The notes beneath the pieces are model-generated. The model did no database searches. It was not told where the DNA came from and saw only the letters and a program-made list of their open reading frames with translations. Positions 34,799-45,894 of a stretch of DNA of 64,000 nucleotides are shown here, one piece after another. Source of the DNA: Acanthococcus lagerstroemiae. Taxonomy: Eukaryota > Arthropoda > Insecta > Hemiptera > Eriococcidae. Each line of letters begins with the position of its first letter. Position 1 is the stretch's first letter. Location of the stretch: NCBI GenBank assembly GCA_031841125.1, contig CM063107.1, forward strand, positions 60,089,814 to 60,153,813, given 5' to 3'. The translations under genes were made by a program, and so were the position numbers.

Positions 34799-35974
34799 TT
34801 GTTTGATCACTCAAATCTGACTGTTCACAGTCGTTTTAAATTACCTCTGAATCTGCACGAACATTCAATATCTTGTTTGAAAGTCAACGGCAAAGAAGCC
34901 AACAGTATCAAGAATGCAAGAATCATAATTTGGGATGAAGCTCCAATGGCAAACATGTACGCTCTGATGTGTGTAAACAGACTATTGAACGACATCATGG
35001 GAAATGACGTGCCGTTTGGCGGAAAGATTGTAGTTTTGGGTGGAGATTTTAGGCAGGTTCTGCCAGTAGTTCCACATGGTTCAAGAGCTGCTACAATTGC
35101 TGATTCCGTCAAGTTTTCTCCTTTATCGCCTATATTCAAGACGCTGAGACTGACACAGAACATGCGAGCGGAAGCAGGAGAAAAAGAGTTCTCAAAATTC
35201 TTGCTGCAGATTGGTAATGGTATTTTCCCCATTCTGGCTCCGAAAATGGGGGCCCTATAGATTTACCTGCAAGCATAATTTCTGAGGACATTATAAGAGA
35301 TGTCTATGGTAAAAAGTTTGACATTACAGAGGATGTCCTTAAATTTTCTGATGTTGCAATTCTGGCACCAAAGAATGATCATTGTCAGGAGATTAACGAC
35401 ACGATTTTGGACTTGATTCCTGGAGAAGCCAAAACCTACACCAGCGTGAATAGACTGATCAGTGAAAATGACAGTGAAATCCTGCAATTCCCCGTTGAAT
35501 TTCCGGATAATCTGGAGTTGACAGGTTTACCATTAAATAAATTACACTTACAAGTTGGTACGACTGGTATGTTGCTACGTAATATGAATATGAGTGGCAC
35601 TTGGACTGCTGAATGGGACACGACTAATTGTGAGAAACATGTACACGAATGCACTGGATCTGGAAATAATAACTGTGGTGGAGTGCGGTCGAAGGATATT
35701 ACTTCCAAGAGTGGACCTGTCGCCAGCGGATTCTACCTTGCCTTTTTCATTCAAAATGAGAAAATTTCTAATAAAGTTAGCCTTTTGTATAATGATCAAC
35801 AAGGCCCAGGGACAGACGCTGGAGAAGGTTGGGATATATCTACCCGAGTATGTTTTCAGTCATGGACAATTATACGTAGCTCTGTCACGGACAACTTCGT
35901 TTAATAATTTAAAAATCCAAGTACAACCTGGAAGATATAAAACTGCAAATGTGATGTGGAAGGAGGTCCTGTAA
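34799..35974 (+). pseudogene. Helitron Pif1-like helicase, C-terminal half, two frameshifts
   Basis: Superfamily 1 DNA helicase of a Helitron rolling-circle transposon. In order: SRFKLPL; KNARIIIWDEAPMA (Walker B/motif II, DEA); VVLGGDFRQVLPVV (motif III, GDFRQ); LRLTQNMRA (motif IV); after a shift near 35250, DLPASIISED, AILAPKND, then LTGLPLNKLHLQVGT; after a second shift near 35590, LLNGTRLIVRNM; AFCIMINKAQGQTLEKVGIY (motif V); and LYVALSRTTSFNNLKI (motif VI). Walker A/motif I and the Rep endonuclease are missing upstream. Stop at 35972. Motif spacing is normal for Pif1-like helicases, and all shown residues are well kept, so decay is by indels rather than substitutions. The Helitron 3' hairpin could not be placed. 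Confidence 0.9.
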
Positions 35975-36570
35975 TATAATAACTTTATAAAATTTTGTAA
36001 TTTTTTTTTTTTTTTTTAATATAGAATAGAGAAGATATGTGGTGTGCTGCAAGTTTCTAATTGAATTTAATAATATAGTCAACTTTTCACCAACGACTGA
36101 CAAAAACTCGGTTACCTTGAGAAATGCGCAATTATTTAGTCATCTTTCTTATCAATCTTATCAAATTTGGGGGAGAAATAATGTAACCAAAGCCAAAGTG
36201 CCATTCCCCTATAGACAACTAGAGAAGGTATTCGAATATGAGCATATCTCTCTCAAAATTTTGTGAGATCTCACGAGTTTTTGAAGAATCCCAAAATTTT
36301 CCACAAACCCACGAATTTTTATAAAATTTTCACAATTTTTCTTATACCTATCTCATTTTCGTAATTCTGTTCAAACAATCTTGACAAACTTTAGTTTTTT
36401 CATAAATTGTCTGAAATAAGTAGCAAAATTTTCAATATTTTTATTTCATGATTGTGTTATATTTATACTGTGTCTCTGTGTATTAACCCCAAATGCCAAA
36501 GTCCTAAACAGCTGTTTTGATTTTTATTGGTAACTCATAAACAAGCTAATCTTTAATACTATTGTGGTAA

Positions 36571-36681
36571 AAATGCCGAAAATGATTTTCACTTTGAATT
36601 TTTGGAAGATTCAAAACGGGCCGAAGCTAAAAATGCAAAATATAATTGCAGTCATTGCGATGGCAGGAGATCGTTAAAGGT
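36571..36681 (+). pseudogene. BED-type zinc-finger exon of a hAT transposase, broken
   Basis: Reads (with a one-base deletion after MP) NDFHFEFLEDSKRAEAKNAK, then YNCSHCDGRRSLK, ending at donor AAAG|GTATAG. An aromatic plus C-x2-C after a K/A-rich lead-in is the first half of a BED or hAT-type N-terminal zinc finger, which binds transposon ends. The right end of the likely host element, GATCTGGCAACACTG, lies at 36860-36874 (CAGTGTTGCC from the other side, a common hAT end). No left end was found. Confidence 0.4.
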
Positions 36682-36875
36682 ATAGTTGCAAATATTCAAC
36701 GTTTAATACTATCATTGAGAATTAGGTTTGGGGAAAAACTGATCGAAACGTCATTGTACCTTCCACCCGTTAAAGAAACAGAAGTTTTAAGTTTGTGATT
36801 TTGTTAGAATTCACGAAAAATGTTTGTGATCTCACGAATCTTTTTTTTTTCATGAAAGGGATCTGGCAACACTGT

Positions 36876-37041
36876 CAGTGGCGTAGCCAGACTTGGTATG
36901 AAGGGGGGGGGGTCGCGTTTCACTTTTACAACGTTACAGGTGTAATACTTACTATTACCAGAATAAATGTTAATGTTTTCACATTTTCAGCTGATGCCAA
37001 GGGGGGGGGGGGGTCCAGACACCCCCGTGGCTACGCCACTG
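36876..37041. mobile_element. hAT-like MITE, CAGTGGCGTAGCCAG family, copy 2
   Basis: Left end CAGTGGCGTAGCCAGACTTG, right end CAGTGGCGTAGCCACGGGGG from the other side, perfect 8-bp TSD AACACTGT at 36868-36875 and 37042-37049. 166 bp with G-runs near both ends. It inserted into the very end of the older hAT relic that stops at about 36874. Confidence 0.9.
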
Positions 37042-37569
37042 AACACTGTACATCAACGCAGTCGCCTAGATGACATATCCATGCAACAGTGTCCTTCTGT
37101 GTAACGGTCGGACTCTTTCCGGCGGATTTAAATTTTTAGATTCTATTCTCCATCAAATCCGTATAAGGACTCCAATTCCACTTTAGGATTTTGAATCCAG
37201 ATTGAGATTCTCCTTTCCGCAGCATATGCCATTTTGATGCAAGTTTCTTATGAATTATTCTAGAATTCTCTTTACAGAAGAATCTGAATCCTTGGATTAG
37301 GATTATTTCGGATTCAAGAATCCTTTTAAAGCGAACGAAGGTTGTCATTTCAATAAGGATACGAGTGCTTGAATGCAAATTCTAGAAAATCAATCCACCA
37401 TTTACGCTCTACAGGGAGCTAATTTCCTCGTACTACAATTTTCCTCAATTTCCGACTTATTTACATCGATAGTAGGGTTTCTCATGGAGCCAAGACCTGA
37501 TGGGCTCTAACCAAAACCCAAGTTAATTCTAATGAGAGGTAAAAGCCATCCAAACCTCATGACATGCTC

Positions 37570-37783
37570 TTTTTTTAATTTGCTCTCCACTCGAGTCCTG
37601 GAATCCGCCCTTTCAAGCATTACTTCAGAGACGTCGGGGAGGCTGTTAGGGCTGTCTTAGCCCTCTTCCCTTCTGGCCGAAAAACTGGCCTAGATCGAAA
37701 ATTCTGGCGAGTTGCTACGTGGGCTCGAAACCGGGACCTCCGGATTCTAAGACCAACGCGCTATCCACTCGGCTAACCAGACC
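37570..37783 (-). mobile_element. tRNA-derived SINE, copy 2
   Basis: Minus-strand head GGTTAGCCGAGTGGATAGCG (box A), loop CTTAGAA with TAG at the anticodon position, then GGTTTCGAGCCC (box B). The body includes GGCTAAGACAGCCCTAACAG and CCCCGACGTCTCTGAAG, as in the copies at 11316-11516 and 48084-48240. AT-rich tail at 37570-37580. Confidence 0.8.
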
Positions 37784-37879
37784 TCTCTTATGACATGCAT
37801 GTAATAACTTATAATAAAATTCAATAAATAATAAATAAATAAATAAAAAAAAGCTTAGGGCCACCCACAATAGGATTGT

Positions 37880-38316
37880 GTGGTCGCTTCTAGGTTTAAG
37901 ATTGATCGATAACGTTAACACTCAGATTATTACAGAAAAGTCTAATATTTCTGATGTTGGATGGATGGTGAAGAAACTTAAACTTGGATATGCGGGGCAG
38001 CTGTCCAGGAGTTACGGGGATAAACTGAATAAAATTGTGGAGTCTTGGTATCTTAGAGATCATGACAGGGGGAGGGAGAGACCACCCATGAGGTGGCGGA
38101 ACGAAATTGTTCGGAGATTCCAATTTTATGGCAGAGGACTGCTATGAATAGAGGCGCTTGTAACAGGCGGTATAGCTGCCTACACCCGTGACTGGGTGGA
38201 CCCAACGGCATGACGCTCCCCACCAAGACCACGTCCGTTTCTGGTAATTTTCTTCTGTATTTTAACTATGCTCATTCTTTTCTGTCGGGTTAAGGCAACA
38301 AATAAATAAATAAAAT
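37880..38316 (+). mobile_element. 5'-truncated LINE 3' end with (AAATA)n tail
   Basis: Plus strand reads LIDNVNTQIITEKSNISD, then VGWMVKKLKLGYAGQLSRSY and RERPPMRWRNEIVRRF, a stop, then AAYTRDWVDPTA. This is the KW-x-WAGHIAR ... RGRPP-x-RW-x-DEI ... W region at the end of LINE ORF2. The tail AAATAAATAAATAAAATA is at 38298-38316. It lies next to an A-rich tract (37829-37855) after the SINE, so the two retroposons abut. Confidence 0.65.
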
Positions 38317-38593
38317 AGGGTTTCTTAGGTCGCTTAGGTCACTGATTCAATTTCAGGGGTTCCATCTCCCCTTCCCTCAACCCTTGAGTATCCATAGAGG
38401 ACTGATCTCCAATTACTTCAATGACCCCGATTTCCAAGTTCTTTACTTCAGTATCTGTAAAGTTTTGATTCTGGAATCTTTTTTTGCTGGATTTGGTTTC
38501 TCAGCTTCAGAGTCACTTTGATAATTCGGATTCAGAATTACTTCGTCATGGATTCGGATTTGTGGTTCAAAATTTATTTGTATTCTTCATAAC

Positions 38594-38846
38594 TAGGAGC
38601 ATAGCGAGGGGAATCTCATTAAGAAGAGAAGACAGAAGAATTTCCCCAAGAGCTCCAAGTTTCACAAGCGAAGCGAGCGATTTAAAAAAAAAAAAAAATT
38701 ATCCGTGTCGTAAAAACAAACTAAAATTCAGATTTTTTCGCATTTTGGAGTCAGACTTTCTCAACTTGAATGGTATTTTCCCAACTTCTCTCAACTAAGC
38801 AACTTGATTAGGGAGATTCCCCCTTCCACCAGTCGCTACACCCCTG
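38594..38846. mobile_element. hAT-like MITE with degenerate TSD
   Basis: Ends TAGGAGCATAGCGAGGGG and, from the right, CAGGGGTGTAGCGACTGG. Flanking octamers TTCATAAC (38586-38593) and TTTAAAAC (38847-38854) match at 6 of 8. 253 bp with an A-run in the middle. An older insertion. Confidence 0.55.
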
Positions 38847-38854
38847 TTTAAAAC

Positions 38855-41815
38855 TTTTAATAACAGACAGAACATTTAAAAATAATCAAAAAACAATATC
38901 CTGGAAAATAATTAAACTGGGGATCCAAAATGGGCCCTGCGGAGCTAGAGACCATCTCCGATTGACCTGATACATAACTATAAATTTCGAAATGGAGAAG
39001 GAAGTTTCAGTGAACAGTTATTGTGGAGGCAGCAGTGTATAGGAACATTAGACATCGGGAAATATTAGAGGTGATGGCAATGGAAGACTTCCTCGAACAA
39101 TGGTAAATTTGCTATAATTGGATATCTGTCCAAAAAGGTCCCTTCAGGCCCTTGACGGATAGGAAACCAACATTTTAAAAATGCGACCCAAGTTTACACG
39201 AACCGGGTTCACCTTATCTAACTCTTTTTTCCGCACAAGAGGTCCCACTAAATCATTTGATCCCTTCTACCAGAATCCTATGACCGTTTTTTGCCCTAAG
39301 AAGCTTGAGAAAAATCATTATGAAGAGGTTAGAATCAAAACTAAGTCATTTTACTCCAGGGGCGCAAGTAGGCAAAATATTGTACACGGATGCAGGAATC
39401 TCTAGCTGCGCCTATGAACGGGGAGTATGTAATGCATACGGCACATTTTTTAATATTTATTTTAGCTAAAAACCGATGTCCGAAATGGATTCTGCTGTCC
39501 CAGAAACATGAGAAACAATACCCATCTCAAAATTGTAAATTTTTCTTATTTTTATCACCCGGTCCCTCAATATTGATTAAAACTGAACATCAGTGTCAGA
39601 ATTGTTTATTACGAGATTTCGAAAATCTGAGAAACGATTCCTATATTGCATTTATTAGAATTTTTGTTCTTTACTCCTTGCTAGGGGCTCCAAATTTTAA
39701 GTTAGGGATAAACAGATACGAAGAACAGATTCAGTGACCTCGAAAACCTGATTATCAATGTCTCAATGTTCTTTTTTTTTCGCTTGTAAAAATTCTACAA
39801 ATGCTTCAATGAAAGACTTTAAAAATATGGTAAAAACGAAAACCCGTATTGAAAATGGTTGAGTCGGGGGGGGGGGTTGATGGAAAAGGCTCCGGAGATG
39901 GTTACGTATGAAGGTTGAAAACCGTGTTCGAGATCGATTTATATCATATCTGGTCATATAAAATTACAAAAATTCTATGTTCTCCCCCTTGAGGCATATG
40001 TTGATGTATTGCAGCCAAGAGAATTATTTTCCATTCCTTCTCCTTTCTGAGAGTTCTGCTGTTACACAAAATTTAAATATAACCTTCCTCATGTTCAAAT
40101 GTGATACTTCTTAAAACTTTGGGAGGAACAAAATCTTGGGGGCGTAACCACAATTCACAAAAGACACAGCACCCTGATTTGGTGTGACTTATTTTTAGAT
40201 TCAAGAAGTATATACGAATTATTTCGGCCCAACTCCAGTTTGTTATCAAAAACATTTTTAAGTTTGTCTTTTTGGTTTTAATTTGCATAGACTGTTAATA
40301 GAATACACGTTCTTAACACTGAAAACATTTACGTATTACGTGAAATAAGTTGGAAAATATTGTCAGAGCGACGCCATTTTACGACAGTCGAGGATATAAC
40401 CCATGAGGTCTGTAGTACATAGTGTTTCCTGTGAGAAATTTTTCTAGGAACAATTTTGCACTGAACTGTGTCTGAAATAAGACACCTCGTTTTCGATAAA
40501 AATCAAAAAAGAAGAATTTAGAGACTGCAATACTCTCATCCCTGGAACCCTTAACTTCCAAGATAAATTTTCACGATGCGCTACGTCTGGAAATAAAAAG
40601 GGGAAACAATTTTTTTATTTCTATTGGGCATTATTTATTCTTAAAGAAAAGTATCCACATTACATGTTTCTCCCACCGATTATTGATTTGAGGAATTATT
40701 TCTTTATTAATCTACCTTAAAGTTAGATTGAACGTCAGGTTCTTCATTTTTATTGATTCAAATCGCTCCCTCTTGTTCGGAGCTATGGCTGTCTTGAATT
40801 TTAAGAAGGTAACGAGCACTATCGAACGGGGTTACAGATTTATTTCGAAAACTTCATCAGAATTTTAAATTTGCCCCAATTTAAATTCCAGACCACCTGA
40901 CTTTCACATTGGAGTAGGCAGAATCGGCCTGACATGAAAAATTGAAACAAGCTACTTCCAGACGATCAACCACGTTTTCTTTCGACGTAGTCCGATCATC
41001 TCAAGTTCCCATGTGAAGAGAAAATAACCAACTGAAGAATAAATACAATGATACCGCCAATCCAAACACTAAAATGGTAATTACAGTGCTTAGCCCGTCG
41101 TCACTTCTTTGAAAATGTTTCGAAAAATTAAAAACTTCGAGCCACTTTCGGAAGAGTGAGTTACGAATGATACGGAAAAGGGCCGTACGAAACACCAGTA
41201 CCGCGTACCCATTATCTGCGCCGACACTAAACCTGCGAGCCGACCGCACCTTCCATCGTCAAATGCCTAGTTAATTAAAATTCAGAGAGGTAATTGCCAC
41301 AGACAGAGGCCAGGGGGATAAGTGGTCACACGCGAAATACCCATCACAAACAGCTTCGGCCTTTACTTCAAAATAGTGCCAAAAAGGAAGAAATTAATAG
41401 CGTTATCTATGGCCAAATGTTGTAACCTCCTACTGTTGCGGTTTAGTCCGTACTGGGCAACCCTTCAGGAATACAGGACCGGATACTTTAACGGGAAACA
41501 CCTGCAGCCATGCTATATCCTAATTTATTTTCCAATGATGTACGAAGTATAAATTACCTGTCTACGCCGATGTAAACGGACATATTTAAATGCAGAAAGC
41601 AAAAACGGAAAAAAAGTTATCTACATTAACCGCATTTCAAGACGTAAAATGAACGTATAATTTAATTCGTTTGTCCCAGTTTTTATTTATTTTCATTTTA
41701 CGTTAACCATAAGTTAATTGTGTGGGTCACTTCCAATTTCGATATTAACGTGGCTATATGGGTAGTTATGTCATATTATGTCAATGGTGATCAATAAATT
41801 ACGCTATACAACAAC
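38855..41815. other. No gene recognised
   Basis: AT-rich, no supported gene. A short pair of hAT-like ends (CAGGGGCGCAAGTAGG at 39357; its partner TGCGCCTATG ending near 39414) has no TSD. A G10 run is at about 39867. The minus-strand stretch 41001-41249 encodes a hydrophobic segment (VITILVFGLAVSLYLFFSWL) but has no family match. Confidence 0.4.
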
Positions 41816-41819
41816 CCGT

Positions 41820-42110
41820 GAAACACAGTCGACCCAAAAGTCGACACTTTTGTTGACATTCAGACTCGGTCATTTTTCCAACATAATAAATCTATCGAAT
41901 TCGAACGTGAAGTCGATCTAAATTTGAGTTGAAATCAATATCGTTGTTGACGTCAACTTTTTTGTCGTTGTCTGCTGTAGTCAATAACTGATGAAAAGGT
42001 CGATATCGAACTATGTTTGGTAAATCAACCTGGCCACTGCTACTTTTCTATCAATCATGGGTACTCAAGTGCTGACGAGAAAGTCATTGATATCGAATAA
42101 CGTGTACAGA
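41820..42110. repeat. Dispersed repeat rich in GTCGA motifs, copy 2
   Basis: Shares AACTGATGAAAA, GTCGATATCGAA and GTGCTGA-GAAAGT phrases with 21909-22125. Looser stretches of the same GTCGA/GTTGAC-type motifs occur at 52780-52920 and 53160-53470. Confidence 0.5.
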
Positions 42111-42289
42111 AAAGCATTCCGGTAAACACAAATTGATATGAATACATCTAATAGGTCGCCCCGCAAAAGAGAGAAATTCTACAGAAAACGCTCCGCAAAA
42201 ACACATTATTACCATTCATCGCGTTGTATAACAACTGTTCAACAAGAGAATAATGAAACAAAAGGAGCCCTCTAACACATAAACAACCA

Positions 42290-42920
42290 TAACAACGATT
42301 CTTGATAACGTGGGCGTTACTGTCCCAATACCTGTACTGCAAAATTTATTAATGAATTAATAGATACCCATTTATTTATTCGAGAAAATATAAAAATTAA
42401 CGTATTTTGGCAGTCATACTTCCAGTCAGAGTGAAGACGCACAAGCAACCAAAATGACGCGCTTACCCGTCTAGTGTGAACAGTTACCCTTCCCTCTCCA
42501 ACCAGGCCCTCATGTTCACGATTCGTTTTGTTTTTCTCTGGTTGAACAGAGTATATTACGTATTCCTCTTTGCAGGGTCATTCGTTCAATCACCGTTTGC
42601 CCGGCTTACAGGGAGAATTGTGAGCGCCAAACGATGCAGAGAATGGACAATTGACAACTATAATCTGTTCAACCAGCTTAAGGAGGGAGTAACAGAACGA
42701 ATCACGAGCATGTGGGCCTGATGGGAGAGGGAACAGTAACTTTCACACTAGACGGGCAAGCGCGTCAGGTTCATAGCTTGAGCACGTTTTGTTCTGGTTG
42801 GAAGCATGGACGCTGGAATGTGTTTTCTATACTTCATAGAAAGCATAAAATCAATTCATTAATACATTGTGCAGTACTGGTGTTGGGACAGTAATGTCGG
42901 TCACATAGAGAATTGTTCTA
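42290..42920. repeat. Long imperfect inverted repeat (about 600-bp hairpin)
   Basis: Left arm about 42318-42600 is the reverse complement of about 42612-42894. Matching pairs, outside in: TTACTGTCCCAATACC / GGTGTTGGGACAGTAA; TATTAATGAATT / AATTCATTAATA; CGCTTACCCGTCTAGTGTGA / TCACACTAGACGGGCAAGCG; TTCCCTCTCC / GGAGAGGGAA; CACGATTCGTTTTG / CAGAACGAATCACG; CTGGTTGAACAGA / TCTGTTCAACCAG. The centre is near 42606. No coding region. A sequence like part of the left arm near the centre (CGTATTCCTCTTTGCAGG) is also at 33575-33620, so it belongs to a repeat family. Read-through RNA would form a long duplex. Confidence 0.8.
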
Positions 42921-43062
42921 ATAGAACTAGGGCCAACGCAAGGGCCATGCAAAACATGCGGCCGCATGGGGCGCCGGCCTGGTTGGGGAGCCGCGCTGGC
43001 TGAGCCGGCATTTTAGTTCTAAAATCATAATTTTGATTTTGCGGCAAAACTAAACTTAAATA

Positions 43063-43145
43063 TAAACTTTGGCACCCCTAATATGTAAAAAAAAAAAAAA
43101 AAAAAAAACTCAGTATTTTTTACATATTAGGGACGCCAACGTTTA
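43063..43145. repeat. Hairpin with A-rich loop
   Basis: TAAACTTTGGCACCCCTAAT followed by ATGTAAAAAA pairs with TTTTTTACAT followed by ATTAGGGACGCCAACGTTTA, arms of about 29 bp with few mismatches, separated by an A-rich loop of about 25 bases. Could be the paired ends of a minimal element. Confidence 0.75.
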
Positions 43146-43329
43146 TATGTATTTTAGAATGTCGATATTATTTTATATAATTGTTCAGCACTTAGCTGAA
43201 AAGCAAAAGACAATCAATTGTAACATCCACAAAGTAAGCAAAACACTACAGAAGAAAACAGTAAATCTGCAAAGCGGAAACTAATTGAAAATGTCATGAC
43301 TTTTTTTGGAGAACATGAGTTCAGAAAAT

Positions 43330-43479
43330 GGACTGAATAGTGTTATTACAGACGCAAAGGAACTGGCTGAAAAACTGGAAATCGATCCAGAGTTCTCTGA
43401 TGAAGTTGTGGTCAGGCTAAGAAAAATCACTTCGACACCGGATTCGTACTATGGGAGTCTATTCAACAATCTCCAGTAA
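43330..43479 (+). pseudogene. hAT transposase fragment (ZMYM1-like)
   Basis: An open stretch of 49 codons reads GLNSVITDAKELAEKLEIDP, then EFSDEVVVRLRKITSTPDSY, then YGSLFNNLQ and a stop. The A-x-ELA-x-x-L-x-I-x-P-x-F ... (R)-R-x-(K) pattern is typical of the region between the catalytic core and the C-terminal dimerisation part of ZMYM1-like hAT transposases. The flanks have stops and frame breaks. It lies within the relic that begins at 42929. Low complexity is not an issue here, but the match is short. Confidence 0.4.
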
Positions 43480-43560
43480 AAAAAAAATTATTCAAATTGA
43501 AAAAAAAATGGAGGCGAAAGGATTAAAGCTGCATGCTGGCCAAAGAATTCTATTAGCTGT

Positions 43561-45199
43561 TTAAAAAATAAGACCTAAATCTACATAGGTGCGCATTTTC
43601 TTCTGCATTTCTGAACAGGGCAAGTTGTGCACTCACCTCCACGTTTTCAGTTCCACGGTTTACTCAGATTTTGAAGAATAGTTATCTGGATGTATATTAA
43701 ATGTTTTGACTGTAGTTCAGTGCGCCTCCTTGTGGTGTACTCTGAATGATGACGCTAAATGGACTAGGACGCAGTGGAACTATGAGCCTGGACGCAATCA
43801 AACTCTACATCGGGCCGCAATGAAACCATTCATTTTTTCCGATAATTTATCTCTCCTTACTGACCCGGACGCAATCAGGCGACACCCTACATAACCGGGG
43901 TCAGTTTGAATAAAAGGCTACGAATAACGAATTTTAAGAAATAGTACGAGTACATCCTTTAGGCAAATATAGTTGGTCTTAGCACAGTTTTTTAGGAGAA
44001 AAATTGCTGTTCTTATGAGTAGGTACTTTGTCCTCTTTCAGAAACTTGATGGTTGTTCTGACCCTGTGTACCAATGAAATTCGACGCATACTGCAAAACG
44101 CTCATCTGGTTCAAAAATTGATTCGTTAACAATTTCGGCTTTCTCCCGTGTTCTGTTATGCAGATTTCTCGCCGTATTTCCTTAATCAGTTCCGACGGAC
44201 CATTTTTCTTCAGAAAATTTTCTTTCCTATGTACTTTCTCTAACCGAAGTAAGGGAGCCTTCTCAAAGGGCGTATTTTTTGCTCGCAATGAACTCCCCGA
44301 AACTGGGTGATTAATTATGAAAATACGGCGACTACGTGTTGCACACGGCGTCGTTTTCTGCAAAAAAGAAGCCGGATGAACGAAAAATGATACGGAAAAA
44401 TAAAACGAACCTAAGTATAATTTCTCGATTTCAAAGGTTTCATATACCTACTTATATGGAATAATGCCGAAGAAAGCGAGTATCGTATAAGATGAAAAAA
44501 GAAGGGAAAAAAAGTATGAGAAATGCCAGAAACGTAGAAATATATAAAGCTTTCAAGTCAAGCGTAAAGAATATTTTACGAATTCCGATTAAAATAGAAC
44601 GAGGGTTGCGAGATGGTTTAATCTCGACGAAACAAAATAGCTCGTCATACCGTACCCCGTCTCCAGTTCACATTGAATATACCCCAGAGATTCAACCACT
44701 CATTTTAATAATCATAAAAATAAAATTTTCTTAATATTTTTAACTATCGGCGAGCAGGCGACCGGTGACTGTCTTCACATTACGCGCTCGAACGGTTCAC
44801 AATGGAATTGCTAATTTTTTTTTGTTGCATACAATGATACACCGAGGCGGTTAGTATCTTCCACAAACTAAATTTCGCTACGCGATGCTGCAACTTTTGA
44901 TCTGTATATTCTGATTAAGCTCAGCACAGCTCCTTACACGAGAAAAATTTTTCCGCCAAGTTTGTACACGCGGCGCAGAATAATCCTTCAATGATTATAT
45001 TCTGCTCTTTCAACAAAACTTTCTTTCTTCGAGTGACTACACACGGCGCCGAATGGTGTGTCATAACCAGCGAAGTACTTTTTCGAACTTTATTACAGTA
45101 CCGACCCCCTCGTATACTTTTTTTTTTCGAAGTCATGGAAACCAAAAACTGTACGTTACGATTCTAGAATTGCATAAATTACACGTATATTTATGGGAA
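43561..45199. other. No gene recognised
   Basis: Open stretches at 44013-44363 (minus) and 44492-44734 (plus) show no domain, no splice context and ordinary composition; not called. Confidence 0.4.
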
Positions 45200-45207
45200 C
45201 AAAATGT

Positions 45208-45573
45208 CAGAGACGTACCGAAAAGTTTTTCCTAGGGGGAGGGGGGTTGTGAAAGTCCCAACTGACTCGACTCAGAATTCCCAAGTATCAAAGCAAAAAG
45301 AACCGCTTGACCTGTTGGATTTTTTATGCTGACTCAACTCAAAATTCTCAAGTATCAAAGCAAAAGAAGAAAAATCGTTTAACTTCTCAACTCAATTCCC
45401 AAAAGCATCAAAGCAAAATAAAAATAAATAAAAAATTTGACTTTTTAATTTGTTGGATTTTTCCCCCCAACTCGCGTGACAGAAATTGTAAATTTTCCCA
45501 GCAGCTGAGTAAAAATTCCTACGTGGGGGGGGGGGGGGGGTAAAAGTGGCCTCCACCTATCAGCACGTCCCTC
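45208..45573. mobile_element. hAT-like MITE, GGGACGTACCGA family, copy 3
   Basis: In the opposite orientation to copies 1 and 2. Ends CAGAGACGTACCGAAAAG and, from the right, GAGGGACGTGCTGATAGG. Flanking octamers CAAAATGT (45200-45207) and CAAAAGTA (45574-45581) agree in their first five bases. Contains G-runs of 6-18 near the ends and the shared AAGTATCAAAGCAAAA and CAACTGACTCGACTC phrases. Confidence 0.7.
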
Positions 45574-45894
45574 CAAAAGTAAATTACTGTACACAATTCA
45601 CGCCACATCATGCAAGATTCGAAATGCAGACTGAGGAAATTCTTGCCTTCCTCCCCACTATGGAATATCGTTTTAGTTTGATTTTACTTCTATAATTGTC
45701 GTTTGTGACTCCTTCCTTCAATGAGAATTGGGTGGGAGCTGAGAAAATTCTGACCTCAAACTTTTGAAATGTGAACCAAAAAATGGATTTCATATAGTTT
45801 GTGCTTCAAATGTTAAACTAAATATGGTGAAAGTAAATTTTATAATAAAACAAAAACTACAATCACTAAAATGAACAGAAATCCATTTAAATTA

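Larger units (their letters stand above)
42929..43560 (+). mobile_element. Relic of a ZMYM1-type hAT element
   Basis: Starts with TAGGGCCAACGCAAGGGCCA, a hAT-like end rich in GCGGCCGCATGGGGCGCC. It holds a transposase fragment (43330-43479) and an internal hairpin (43063-43145). The right end is not identified. Confidence 0.4.

Noticed and set aside
34825..35232. 135-codon antisense open stretch
   Set aside because: It is the shadow of the Helitron helicase on the opposite strand.
37136..38560. GATTC-rich stretches as copies of the 55432-57530 element
   Set aside because: Only the short GATTC/GAATC motif is shared, without colinear alignment or ends.
39357..39414. 58-bp element with hAT-like ends
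   Set aside because: The ends are short and the flanking octamers do not match.
41001..41249. Hydrophobic 82-codon open stretch as a membrane protein
   Set aside because: A single hydrophobic run with no clear start context or splice sites is not enough in AT-rich DNA.
44013..44363. 116-codon open stretch on the minus strand
   Set aside because: No family features and no context; composition is that of the surroundings.
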